Source of the DNA: an uncultured Clostridia bacterium
GTDB lineage: Bacteria; Bacillota; Clostridia; TANB77; CAG-508
Assembly (NCBI GenBank): GCA_934120315.1
Contig: CAKOTX010000003.1
Coordinates: 72,082-136,081, forward strand
DNA: 64,000 bases
Direction of reading: 5' to 3'
The notes under the pieces were generated by a model that saw only the letters and a program-made list of their open reading frames with translations, did not search any database and was not told the origin of the DNA. Every line of letters starts with the position of its first letter. Position 1 is the stretch's first letter. A program made the translations under genes and the position numbers. Shown here piece by piece: positions 10,145-18,536 of the stretch.

Positions 10145-10730
10145 AGTAGTGCTTCCATTCGCTACTTGTAGCCCGGTTGGCTGTTTTACCTATTTGAATT
10201 GCATTTATCTCATCTTGTGTCCATACTCCAGGTTCATAATCAATAAAGTCCCCTATGTGCAATCCATCAGCATTTGATCCAGAAGCATCATATACTTCTG
10301 ATGGTTTTACCCAATCTCCATCATCTCCAGAATCATCTTCCATTGAACCTGTATTGATATTAATATAATATTCTCTTTCTGTCTCCAAATATGTAATTTT
10401 TAACCTTGTACTTGAAGCTTTTTCAACAGTAACCTTGTTACTTCCTAAATAACTATTTAGCTTTGCTTCAAAAAGGTCTTTTTGCAATACTGTTTTAGAA
10501 TCTTCTCCCATTAGCGAAGCTGCCGCAACTCTAATCAAATTTATTTCGCTCGCTATCTCATTTCCTGTTAAATCTGTCCTAACAGCATATACAATTGTTG
10601 CCATTAGAAACACCAATAACACCGCTAATATTGCATAAACTTTTTTTGGCATAAAGCTTAATTTTTGTTTTAATTTATTGCTTTTTGAATTTTCCATTTT
10701 TTCTACTTTTGGTTCTGTATAATTCATCAT
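10095..10730 (-). CDS. Triplicated surface protein, N-terminal portion ending in a frameshift
   Basis: The frame begins with a cytoplasmic stretch, then a membrane segment (VYAILAVLLVFLMATIVYAV, about residues 31-50), a region of about 90 residues, and the start of the first repeat (WVKPSEVYDASG, LHIGDFIDYEPGVW). After IQIGKTAN the reading frame breaks and the last 25 or so residues are nonsense. In the +1 frame the expected GLQVANGSTTLPT continues. The extra base is about 10175, in AACCGGG on the coding strand. AAAGGAGG lies about 12 nt before the ATG. This is either a real frameshift mutation, a phase-off state or a sequence error; there is no long homopolymer at the site. Confidence 0.7.
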   Translation of the reverse strand: MMNYTEPKVEKMENSKSNKLKQKLSFMPKKVYAILAVLLVFLMATIVYAVRTDLTGNEIASEINLIRVAAASLMGEDSKTVLQKDLFEAKLNSYLGSNKVTVEKASSTRLKITYLETEREYYININTGSMEDDSGDDGDWVKPSEVYDASGSNADGLHIGDFIDYEPGVWTQDEINAIQIGKTANRATSSEWKHYFANSCLSIWRIRSWNI

Positions 10731-10847
10731 TATACGAATTTACCTCCTTTGTATATTTTTTCCCTTTTTACATTCTCTTTCTTCTATATTTAATCATAAT
10801 CCCTCTTTTTTTTCAATACTTTTCTTGGAGTTTTTTTAGGAAATCTA

Positions 10848-10923
10848 TGTCAATTTGGTGTCAATTTGGTGTCGGTGTTTTTCTTGACAATTTGTCAATT
10901 TGGTACCGGTGTTTTTCTTGACA
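10848..10923. repeat. Dispersed repeat, copy 3 (direct tandem half-units)
   Basis: A partial unit (10848-10858) is followed by two full half-units in the same orientation: 10859-10889 with GTGTCGGTG and 10893-10923 with GTACCGGTG. The stretch overlaps the 3' end of cca, and its complement is translated as the last 20 or so residues of that protein. Confidence 0.85.
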
Positions 10924-12171
10924 ATTTTTCATCCAATTCACTCTCTCTTCATGCAGTCTACGCCCGACTTTCGCGCCTTTTTCAAGACTATATTTTTCTT
11001 GTATAAATTTACCATTAATTGCTTCAAAACACTCATTACCAATTTTCTCAAAATTGATGTCTTCTGGATTATTTTTTCTGCCACCACTTGTCTTATCACT
11101 TACAACTATAATTTGAAGTCCATCTAGTCCTAATAAAGTCTTATTTACTCTTTCTATAAACTCAACTTTTTTAGCAGGTTTCATTTTATAAAATATTCCA
11201 CCTCTCATATGCTCTTTGCAAGCTGTTTTACCACATTTAATCCAATTGTTAGGTAATTCTACCCTCTTTGCCATTTCATCTATCAATTCCGAACCTCGCT
11301 CTTCATGTCCATAATGATGCGGGTACAATTCTTTTGGTGTTGTTCCTTTTCCTAAATCATGAACCAATGCTGAAAATCTAATTTCTAATTTTCTATTTTT
11401 AGGATATTCTTTTGTTAAATTTGCCGCCATGTCTAACACGAGCATTGTGTGATTATATGCATCTCCTTCTGGATGGTATTGCACAGGTTGCTCTACTCCA
11501 ACTAAATTATTAATTTCTTTAAAATGAACATCTAAAACTCCTGCAACTTTTAGGGTATTAAAAAATATTGATGGAGCATCAGTATTCAATGCCTTTTTTA
11601 GTTCTTCAAAAACTCTTTCTTTAGATAGACTTTTTAGCTCATCTCTTAATTTGTGCATTTGTTCTAATGTTTCTTCTTCAACTTCAAAATTTAATTGGGC
11701 TACAAACCTTGCAACTCTATAAACTCTAAGTGGATCTTCTCCAAAGGCTGATGTTGTTGCTCTTATAATTTTATTTTTTATATCTTCTCTTCCATTAAAC
11801 GGATCTACTATCTCTTCTGTTAGAACATCTTGAGCTATTGAATTTATTGTAATATCTCTTCTAGCTAAGTCTTGTTCTATTGTTATGTCCGGGCTAGTAT
11901 GGATTGCAAACTCTTTATGGCCTTCCCCAACTTTAACTTCTTTTCTTGCAATTGCAAATTCTTTACCTTCAAGTTCAAATACTTCAAATGCTTTTCCTTT
12001 TACTTTTGCTTCAGAAAATAATTTTTTGAATTTTTCTGAACTTAATCCAGTAATACAATAATCTTCATCTTCTGAATTTTTGCCTAAAAATTGGTCTCTT
12101 ATTGCACCACCCACCAAGTATAGTTTTCCTCCATTTTCCTCTATTTTTTTAGCTATTTCTTTAATATTCAT
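10861..12171 (-). CDS. cca: CCA tRNA nucleotidyltransferase with HD domain
   Basis: The protein has 436 residues. The N-terminal nucleotidyltransferase head reads KLYLVGGAIRDQFLG, then EDEDYCITG (the two metal-binding acidic residues). The RRDITINSIAQD and DPLRVYRVARF motifs follow. A central HD segment (HTMLVLDMAANL, ALVHDLGKGTTP, HHYGHEERGSEL) adds a phosphohydrolase-type fold found in one bacterial CCA subgroup. The enzyme adds or repairs the 3' CCA of tRNAs. Its final 20 or so residues (CQEKHRYQID, then SRKTPTPN) are encoded by the dispersed repeat, so the native C-terminus was probably near VNWMKN. It lies downstream of dinB on the same strand, separated by repeat copy 4. Confidence 0.92.
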   Translation of the reverse strand: MNIKEIAKKIEENGGKLYLVGGAIRDQFLGKNSEDEDYCITGLSSEKFKKLFSEAKVKGKAFEVFELEGKEFAIARKEVKVGEGHKEFAIHTSPDITIEQDLARRDITINSIAQDVLTEEIVDPFNGREDIKNKIIRATTSAFGEDPLRVYRVARFVAQLNFEVEEETLEQMHKLRDELKSLSKERVFEELKKALNTDAPSIFFNTLKVAGVLDVHFKEINNLVGVEQPVQYHPEGDAYNHTMLVLDMAANLTKEYPKNRKLEIRFSALVHDLGKGTTPKELYPHHYGHEERGSELIDEMAKRVELPNNWIKCGKTACKEHMRGGIFYKMKPAKKVEFIERVNKTLLGLDGLQIIVVSDKTSGGRKNNPEDINFEKIGNECFEAINGKFIQEKYSLEKGAKVGRRLHEERVNWMKNCQEKHRYQIDKLSRKTPTPN

Positions 12172-12192
12172 ACCTCTTTATTCCTCCATTTT

Positions 12193-12257
12193 TGTCAATT
12201 TGGGGTCGGTGTTTTTTTTGACACAATGTCAAGAAAAACACCGACCCCAAATTGTCA
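12193..12257. repeat. Dispersed palindromic repeat, copy 4 (inverted pair)
   Basis: The left arm (12193-12223) and right arm (12227-12257) are inverted copies, here with the GGGGTCGGTG core variant. The outer edge supplies the TGA stop of dinB (12255-12257). The hairpin lies between dinB and cca and could attenuate transcription into cca. Confidence 0.85.
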
Positions 12258-13466
12258 CACATCCTTCAATTTTATCTTCTCTTCTGAGTTCAATTTTCCT
12301 GCCCTCGTAACACTCGAATAACCATATTTTTGTTTCAACTCATCTACAACTTTATCAAGTTTTTCTTGTTTCTCACTTTGATTATTATCAAAAAATGATA
12401 ATTGTTTTTCACTCTTCTCTATAAGATTATCTACTCTCATTCCAATTAGTCTTATTTGAGTACCTTGCTTATACATCTCATGCAAAAGTTCTTTTGCCAC
12501 ATTATAAATTTCTTTTGTACTTGATGTTGCTTCCAACATTTTTCTCTGATGTGATGTATCTTCAAAGTTTTTGGTTCTTAATTGAACATTTACAACATTT
12601 GCTAGCATATCATACTTTCTTAATCTGTATGTAACTTGCTCTGTTAAGGCTAACAACACTTCTTCTAATTTAGCCATTTCACTTACATCCACTGGCAATG
12701 TTGTAGAATTTCCTATTCCTTTTGGCTTCTCAAATTGATAATGTACTTCTGAATTATCAATTCCATTTGCATATTCCCACATCATTGTACCATGTTTTCC
12801 AAATTTTTTAGTCAATAATTCTTTATCGGTGTTTGCTAATTGTCCTATTGTTTTTATTCTCATATTATATAATTTAGGAATTGTTTTTCTTCCTAACATT
12901 AATAAATCTGATACTGGCAATGGCCACATTTTTTGTGGAATTTCATTTTCAAATAGAGTATGCACTCTATCTGGCTTGGTAAAATCTGACGCCATCTTCG
13001 CTAATAACTTATTGTGAGCCACTCCAACATTCACTGTAAATTTTAGTTCTTCTTTTACTCGTTTGTTTATTTCATATCCCTTCTCTAGCAGACTCGTTCC
13101 TCTTAGATAATTTGTCATATCTAAGAAACATTCATCTATACTGAATCGTTCTATTTTATCTGTATATTGTAACAATAATTGATATAATTTATTCGAATTT
13201 TCTTTATATAATTTGTAATTCATAGGATATACTTGTAAATTAGGGCATTTCATTCTTGCTTGATATAGCGTTTCTCCTGTTGATATTCCAAAAATCTTGG
13301 CTTTTGGACTTTTGGCTAACACTATTCCAGATCTTCTATTTTCATCTCCACCTATTACTGATGGAATTTCTCTTATATCTATTTTGCTTCCGTTTTTCAG
13401 CATTTCTACTGCTGTCCAACTCAAAAATGCATTATTAACATCTACATGCAATATTTGTCTTTCCAT
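12255..13466 (-). CDS. dinB: DNA polymerase IV (Y family)
   Basis: The chosen start is the ATG at 13466 (MERQILHVDVNNAFLSW, 403 residues), preceded by GGTGAT. The longer frame upstream runs through the rny terminator. Motifs are HVDVNNAF (first metal aspartate), SKSPKAKIFGIS-like fingers, FSIDECFLDMT (catalytic Asp-Glu) and GVAHNKLLAKMASDFTKP. The C-terminal little-finger domain follows and ends EEKIKLKDV. A QLSFF segment near residue 370 matches a beta-clamp-binding peptide. The enzyme performs error-prone translesion synthesis. No LexA box is visible upstream. The stop codon lies in a repeat. Confidence 0.93.
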   Translation of the reverse strand: MERQILHVDVNNAFLSWTAVEMLKNGSKIDIREIPSVIGGDENRRSGIVLAKSPKAKIFGISTGETLYQARMKCPNLQVYPMNYKLYKENSNKLYQLLLQYTDKIERFSIDECFLDMTNYLRGTSLLEKGYEINKRVKEELKFTVNVGVAHNKLLAKMASDFTKPDRVHTLFENEIPQKMWPLPVSDLLMLGRKTIPKLYNMRIKTIGQLANTDKELLTKKFGKHGTMMWEYANGIDNSEVHYQFEKPKGIGNSTTLPVDVSEMAKLEEVLLALTEQVTYRLRKYDMLANVVNVQLRTKNFEDTSHQRKMLEATSSTKEIYNVAKELLHEMYKQGTQIRLIGMRVDNLIEKSEKQLSFFDNNQSEKQEKLDKVVDELKQKYGYSSVTRAGKLNSEEKIKLKDV

Positions 13467-13522
13467 AATATCACCATTTTCATTATAAAACAGTTGTTCT
13501 TGCCTGTCAATATTGTGGCAAT

Positions 13523-13546
13523 AAAAAAACAGGCATTTCTGCCTGT
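13523..13546 (-). terminator. Rho-independent terminator of rny
   Basis: ACAGGCA / GAAA / TGCCTGT forms a 7-bp stem with a tetraloop, directly followed by seven T residues. It begins 3 nt after the rny stop codon. Confidence 0.9.
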
Positions 13547-13548
13547 CT

Positions 13549-15090
13549 CTATTTTGCATAATCTACAACTCTTGTTTCTCTAATAACATTTACTTTGATT
13601 TGTCCTGGATAATCCATTTCTTCTTCAATTCTCTTAGATACATCTCTTGCAAGTAATGTCATTTGATCATCTGAAATTTTCTCTGGTTTTACGATAATTC
13701 TAACTTCACGACCAGCTTGAATTGCAAATGATTTTTCAACACCGTCAAATGAATCTGCAATAGATTCAAGATTTTCTAATCTCTTTATGTATGCTTCTAA
13801 TGTTTCTCTTCTTGCTCCTGGTCTTGATGCTGAGATTGCATCAGCAGCTTGTACTAATACAGCTTCTAATGTTTGTGGTTCAACATCTCCATGATGAGCT
13901 TCTACTGCATTTATTACAAGTGGATTTTCTTTAAATTTCTTTAAAATATCAACACCAATTTGTACGTGTGTACCTTCCATATCATGGTCTAGTGCTTTTC
14001 CAATATCATGTAATAAGCCTGCTCTACGTGCAAGTTTTGGATCTAATCCAAGTTCTTCTGCCATAATTCTTGCTAAGTTTGAAACTTCAATTGAATGGTT
14101 TAATACATTTTGTCCATAACTTGTTCTGTATTTTAATTTTCCTATTAATTTGATAAGTTCTGGATTTAAACCAATTACTCCTGTTTCTAATGCTGCTCTT
14201 TCTCCTTCAGATTTAATTGTTTCAGATAGTTCCTCCTTAGCTTTTTCAACCATTTCTTCTATTTTAGCTGGATGAATTCTACCATCATCAATTAATTTTT
14301 CAAGTGCTATTCTTGCAACTTCTCTTCTTAATGGATCAAAACCTGATAAGATTACTGCTTCTGGTGTATCATCTATTATCAAATCAATTCCAGTTAATGT
14401 TTCTAGTGCCTTTATATTTCTTCCTTCTCTACCAATAATTCTTCCTTTGATATCATCTGATGGAAGTGGTACTATTGAAACTGTTGTTTCTGCAGAGTGA
14501 TCTGCTGCACATTTTTGAATTGCATAACTTATTGTTTCTTTAGCATTCTTTGTAGCTTCTTCTTTGACTTTTTGTTCTAAGTCTCTGATTAAAGCTGCTT
14601 TTTCAGCTGTTATATCTTCTTCTACCTTTTTTAACAACTGTGTTTTTGCTTCTTCTTGGCTTAAGTTTGCAATTCTTTGTAGAACTTCTACTTGTTGTGC
14701 TTTCAAGTCCTCAATTTCATTTTCTCTTTCTTTTAGAGCTTGTTCATCACGTTCTAATTCTCTCTCTTTTTTCTCAAAATTATCTGAACGTCTTTCTAAG
14801 TTTTCTTCTTTTTGAATAATTCTACTTTCTTGTTTTTGAATTTCGCCTCTTCTTTCTTTAATCTCTTGATCTAACTCGTTTCTAGCATTCATAATTTCTT
14901 CTTTTGCTTTGAAGATTTCTTCTTTCTTTAAATTTTCTGCGTCTATTTTTGCTAGTTCAACTAATCTTTTTGCTTCTTGTTCTGCACTTTCAATTTTAGA
15001 TTCTGCAATTTTCTTTCTTATTATCATTCCGATAAAAATTCCAACTGCTAATGAGATTAAGATAGTGGCTACTATGATTAATGTTTGCAT
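13549..15090 (-). CDS. rny: Ribonuclease Y
   Basis: The second ATG (15090, [17 protein letters not shown]) sits 9 nt after AGAGG and is preferred over the ATG at 15096, giving 513 residues. The layout is an N-terminal membrane anchor, a coiled coil (about residues 30-200, Glu/Lys/Arg rich), a KH domain ([15 protein letters not shown]) and an HD domain ([26 protein letters not shown]). This membrane-bound endoribonuclease starts mRNA decay in Firmicutes. It has its own promoter at 15183-15211 and terminator at 13523-13546, so it is probably monocistronic. Confidence 0.96.
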   Translation of the reverse strand: MQTLIIVATILISLAVGIFIGMIIRKKIAESKIESAEQEAKRLVELAKIDAENLKKEEIFKAKEEIMNARNELDQEIKERRGEIQKQESRIIQKEENLERRSDNFEKKERELERDEQALKERENEIEDLKAQQVEVLQRIANLSQEEAKTQLLKKVEEDITAEKAALIRDLEQKVKEEATKNAKETISYAIQKCAADHSAETTVSIVPLPSDDIKGRIIGREGRNIKALETLTGIDLIIDDTPEAVILSGFDPLRREVARIALEKLIDDGRIHPAKIEEMVEKAKEELSETIKSEGERAALETGVIGLNPELIKLIGKLKYRTSYGQNVLNHSIEVSNLARIMAEELGLDPKLARRAGLLHDIGKALDHDMEGTHVQIGVDILKKFKENPLVINAVEAHHGDVEPQTLEAVLVQAADAISASRPGARRETLEAYIKRLENLESIADSFDGVEKSFAIQAGREVRIIVKPEKISDDQMTLLARDVSKRIEEEMDYPGQIKVNVIRETRVVDYAK

Positions 15091-15182
15091 AATCATACAC
15101 CTCTTTCTTATTTAATTTTCAATGTTCGAATAAATATATCTTTTTCTACTTTAATTTTTTATATATTTTTTCAACCTATTAT

Positions 15183-15211
15183 ATTTTATAATTATTATTG
15201 TCAACTGTCAA
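15183..15211 (-). promoter_or_regulatory. Promoter of rny
   Basis: The minus strand shows TTGACA (15211-15206), 17 nt, then TAAAAT (15188-15183). The leader to the rny start is about 85 nt. A second TTGACA lies 7 nt downstream (15204-15199). Confidence 0.6.
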
Positions 15212-15229
15212 GAGATTTTGGCTAATTCA

Positions 15230-15883
15230 CTATATATTTTTCAGCGAAATCATCTTATCATCAAATTTATTTATCATTTTAGCACATGAAACTAATTCTT
15301 TTGATGTCTTTTTGCTTACATCATGCTCTGTTTTATATTTAACTTTATGTTCAAAGCTTGCCCAGAAGTCCATTGCAAGTGTTCTAATTTGTATTTCACA
15401 TTTTACATATATTGTCTTTTGAGTCAATTTAACAGGAACCTCGACTACCATATGATAACTAGAATATCCACTTGGTTTTGGGTTTGTAACATAGTCTTTT
15501 TCTTTTAATATGTGAATATCTGGCATTTGCTTAATCAAATCTCTAATAAAAAATATATCATCTTTTAAAGTGCATACTATTCTCATTCCAGCTACATCAT
15601 TAATTTTTTCAATTAAATTCAAATATGTTTTGTCATATTTCTTTTTCTCCATTTTTTTAATTATACTCTTTGGTTCTTTTATTCTAGTGTCAATATGGTC
15701 TATTAAGTCATAATTATACATAATTTGAAATTCTTCTTTTATAATATTCATTTGTACATTTAATTGATTTAATGCTGATTTATAAAAAAACATCAGCTTA
15801 TCAAAAGGCTCTTCTTTTACATCTAACTTCTCTTCTTTATCCTCCAAAAAATTTTCAATTATTATTAAATCATTTTCTCTCAT
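15230..15883 (-). CDS. Small alarmone synthetase (RelA/SpoT synthetase domain only)
   Basis: The start is the ATG at 15883 (MRENDLIIIENF, 217 residues) with AAGGA 8 nt upstream; a TTG at 15901 is less likely. The synthetase fold is recognised by INDVAGMRIVCTLKDDIF, NPKPSGYSSYHMVVEVP and CEIQIRTLAMDFWASFEHKVKYK. No HD hydrolase, TGS or ACT domain is present, so it resembles RelQ/RelP-type single-domain synthetases making (p)ppGpp from ATP and GTP or GDP. It lies upstream of the rny promoter on the same strand. Assignment to RelQ rather than RelP is not attempted. Confidence 0.88.
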   Translation of the reverse strand: MRENDLIIIENFLEDKEEKLDVKEEPFDKLMFFYKSALNQLNVQMNIIKEEFQIMYNYDLIDHIDTRIKEPKSIIKKMEKKKYDKTYLNLIEKINDVAGMRIVCTLKDDIFFIRDLIKQMPDIHILKEKDYVTNPKPSGYSSYHMVVEVPVKLTQKTIYVKCEIQIRTLAMDFWASFEHKVKYKTEHDVSKKTSKELVSCAKMINKFDDKMISLKNI

Positions 15884-15997
15884 AATAACAATCCTTTCCA
15901 ATTTTTTCTATGCTATGATTTTATATGTATTTTGTTATGGAAATATTCCTTAATTGTGTTTTTTGTGTGAATTACTTTATTTTTTATTTTATTATGA

Positions 15998-16003
15998 TAT
16001 AAT
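15998..16003 (+). promoter_or_regulatory. Probable -10 element of deoD
   Basis: TATAAT lies 26 nt before the ATG and just upstream of the AAAGGAGG ribosome site (16013-16020). The matching -35 is weak. Confidence 0.45.
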
Positions 16004-16028
16004 CTATTCATAAAAGGAGGTAATTTAT

Positions 16029-16751
16029 ATGTCAACACCACATAATGAAGCAAATTTAGGCGATATTGCTAAAACGGTAATAATGCCTGGCGACCCACTT
16101 CGTGCCAAATATATTGCTGAAAATTTTTTAGATAATTACAAATTAGTTAATTCTGTTAGAGGGATGTATGCCTTTACAGGCAATTACAAAGGAAAAGAAA
16201 TTACTGTTATGGCTTCTGGTATGGGAATGCCAAGCATGGGAATTTATTCTTATGAATTATATAAATTCTATGGAGTAGAAAATATTATACGTATAGGTTC
16301 TTGTGGCGCTTATAGACCTGACTTAAAACTATTTGATATAGTTCTTTCTGAAAATGTATTTTCTGAAGGAAATTTTGCTTTAACTTTAAATAACGAAAAT
16401 TGTCATATAGTTTCAAGCAATCAAGATTTAAATGCTGTCATAAAATCCATAGCCAATCAGAATAATATAAACATTTTATCTGGCAACACCGTTTGTACTG
16501 ATTGTTTTGATGTTTACATGACTGATGTTAATCAATTCTTAACAAGAATACCAGAAAACTTCAATCCAGCAGCTGCTGAAATGGAGGCTTTTGCTTTATT
16601 CTACGTTGCTAAAGTTCTAAACAAAAAAGCCGCATGCTTAATGAGCGTAGTAGATTCTAAATATATTAAAGAAATTGCAACTCCTGAAGAGCGTCAAACT
16701 GGTCTTAATAATATGATAAAACTTGCTTTAGAAAGTGCTATATTATTATAA
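16029..16751 (+). CDS. deoD: Purine nucleoside phosphorylase, DeoD type
   Basis: The protein has 240 residues, the usual length. MSTPHNEANLGDIA, VIMPGDPLRAKYIAENFL, ASGMGMPSMGIYSYEL and IRIGSCGAY are the phosphate-binding and active-site blocks. AAAEMEAFALFYVA carries the ribose-binding Met-Glu. The family cleaves purine (deoxy)nucleosides with phosphate for salvage. The usual catalytic Asp segment (SDH) reads VVDSKYIKE here, a divergence from DeoD proteins such as E. coli's but with the Asp kept. It is one of few plus-strand genes and is transcribed alone between relQ and argS, with a shared terminator at 16758-16787. Confidence 0.92.
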   Translation: MSTPHNEANLGDIAKTVIMPGDPLRAKYIAENFLDNYKLVNSVRGMYAFTGNYKGKEITVMASGMGMPSMGIYSYELYKFYGVENIIRIGSCGAYRPDLKLFDIVLSENVFSEGNFALTLNNENCHIVSSNQDLNAVIKSIANQNNINILSGNTVCTDCFDVYMTDVNQFLTRIPENFNPAAAEMEAFALFYVAKVLNKKAACLMSVVDSKYIKEIATPEERQTGLNNMIKLALESAILL

Positions 16752-16757
16752 AACTTT

Positions 16758-16787
16758 AAAAGACTTACCTTTTCTGGTAAGTCTTTT
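16758..16787. terminator. Bidirectional terminator between deoD and argS
   Basis: AAAAGACTTACC pairs with GGTAAGTCTTTT around a 6-nt loop. A and T runs on both sides make it usable in both directions, fitting the convergent deoD and argS genes. Confidence 0.85.
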
Positions 16788-16808
16788 TCGTTATATTCTT
16801 TTAATTTT

Positions 16809-18518
16809 CTACATCTTATCAGGCATCTCTATTCCTAGCAACTTACAACCTGTTTTCAAAATACTTCCAACAGCATAAGTCAAATAAACACGTGCATTTT
16901 GAAGCTCTTTATCCTCAACAATAATCTTGTTTTCATTATAAAAATTACTATAAGCTTTAGCAACATCAATCAAATATCTAGACAATATATATGGTTCATT
17001 TTTGTCAGTAACTTGAATTAATGTATCTTCAAATTGATAAATCAATTTCACTATTTTACTTGATGCATCATCTAATAATTTTTCAACATTTACATCTTTT
17101 ATATCAGGAACTCCACCAGCCTTTTCAATTACACTCTTTGTACGAACATAAGTATATTGAACATATGGGCCTGTCTCTCCTTGAAAATTAAGAATTGTAT
17201 CCCAATCAAAGATTTCATCTTTTATACGACTATTAGATAAATCATTGAAAATTATTGCTCCGACCCCAACTTTGCGTGCCACATCTTCTTTGTTTTCAAG
17301 GTCTGGATTTTTTTCTTCAATTATAGCCTTTGCTCTTGAAATAGATTCATTAAGCAAATCGCTTAATTTAATGCTTGTACCTTCCCTTGTAGACATTTTC
17401 CCAGTTGGTAATAATACCATTCCAAATGATACATGTTCTAGGCCTTTAGTATATTTCTCGTCTAAACCTAATAATTTAGCCACTTCAAAGATTTGTTTAA
17501 AGTGTAATACTTGTTCATATGATGTAACATATAATGCTTTGTCAAAATCATATGTTCTAGCTCTATATAAAATAGCTGCTAAATCTCTTGTAGCATATGT
17601 TGAAGAACCATTGCTCTTTTCTATTATACATGGTGTGTTTATTCCTTTATCCTCTAAGTCAATTATTTTTGCTCCTTGTGATTCTACTAATTTTCCTGAT
17701 TTTTCTAATATGTCCATTACTTCTTGCATTTTATCAGAATAGAATGCTTCACCATTCCAAGAATCAAATTTGCTTCCTAATAAATCATAAACTTTTTGGA
17801 ATTCCTTCAAACTTACTTCCCTAAATTTCTTCCATAGTTCAACACAATAAGGATCTCCATCTTCTAATTTTTTGAAGTTATTTCTGCAATTTTCTAAGAT
17901 TTTTTCATCTTCTTTACATGCATTATTTATTCTAATATAAATTTTAGTTAATTCATCAATTGGATTTTCATCTAAATTGTATTCACTTCCCCAAAGCTTA
18001 TATCCTTCAATTAACTTTCCAAATTGTGTTCCATAATCTCCTAGATGGTTTATTCCTGTAACATTATATCCTAAATATTTATATATATTATATAATGCAG
18101 CTCCTATTACTGTTGAACGCAAATGTCCTATATGGAATGGTTTGGCAATATTAGGTGCAGAATAATCTATTACAATATTTTTTCCTTCTCCTATTGAAGA
18201 TTTACCATATTGCTCATCTTTGCTGATTTCTTCTAAAACTTCTTTGGTTAATAATTCTTTATTTACAAAAAAGTTCAAATATCCACCAACTACTTCGATT
18301 TTAACAATTTGTGATTCATCAACTTTAATTTGATTTTTTATTTCTTCTGCAATAACAGGTGGAGCTTTTCTTAATGTTTTTGCTAATTTAAAACAAGGAA
18401 ATGCATAATCTCCATTATCAGCTCCCTTTGGCTTTTCAATTGACATTTCTATTTCATTAGTTTCAATATTTAATACTTTTGCTATTGATTCTGCTATTAT
18501 TTTCTTAAAATCTATCAT
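16809..18518 (-). CDS. argS: Arginyl-tRNA synthetase
   Basis: The protein has 569 residues. An N-terminal Add1-type domain is followed by a class I catalytic core with the HIGH motif in KPFHIGHLRSTVIG (about residue 122). The KMSKS counterpart is GKMSTREG (about residue 375). A C-terminal DALR anticodon-binding domain ends the protein. The enzyme charges tRNA-Arg in the cytoplasm. It starts 18 nt after cysS on the same strand, forming an aminoacyl-tRNA synthetase pair, and ends at the bidirectional terminator. No T-box leader is present. Confidence 0.97.
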   Translation of the reverse strand: MIDFKKIIAESIAKVLNIETNEIEMSIEKPKGADNGDYAFPCFKLAKTLRKAPPVIAEEIKNQIKVDESQIVKIEVVGGYLNFFVNKELLTKEVLEEISKDEQYGKSSIGEGKNIVIDYSAPNIAKPFHIGHLRSTVIGAALYNIYKYLGYNVTGINHLGDYGTQFGKLIEGYKLWGSEYNLDENPIDELTKIYIRINNACKEDEKILENCRNNFKKLEDGDPYCVELWKKFREVSLKEFQKVYDLLGSKFDSWNGEAFYSDKMQEVMDILEKSGKLVESQGAKIIDLEDKGINTPCIIEKSNGSSTYATRDLAAILYRARTYDFDKALYVTSYEQVLHFKQIFEVAKLLGLDEKYTKGLEHVSFGMVLLPTGKMSTREGTSIKLSDLLNESISRAKAIIEEKNPDLENKEDVARKVGVGAIIFNDLSNSRIKDEIFDWDTILNFQGETGPYVQYTYVRTKSVIEKAGGVPDIKDVNVEKLLDDASSKIVKLIYQFEDTLIQVTDKNEPYILSRYLIDVAKAYSNFYNENKIIVEDKELQNARVYLTYAVGSILKTGCKLLGIEMPDKM

Positions 18519-18536
18519 ATTACTCCTCTTTCTATA

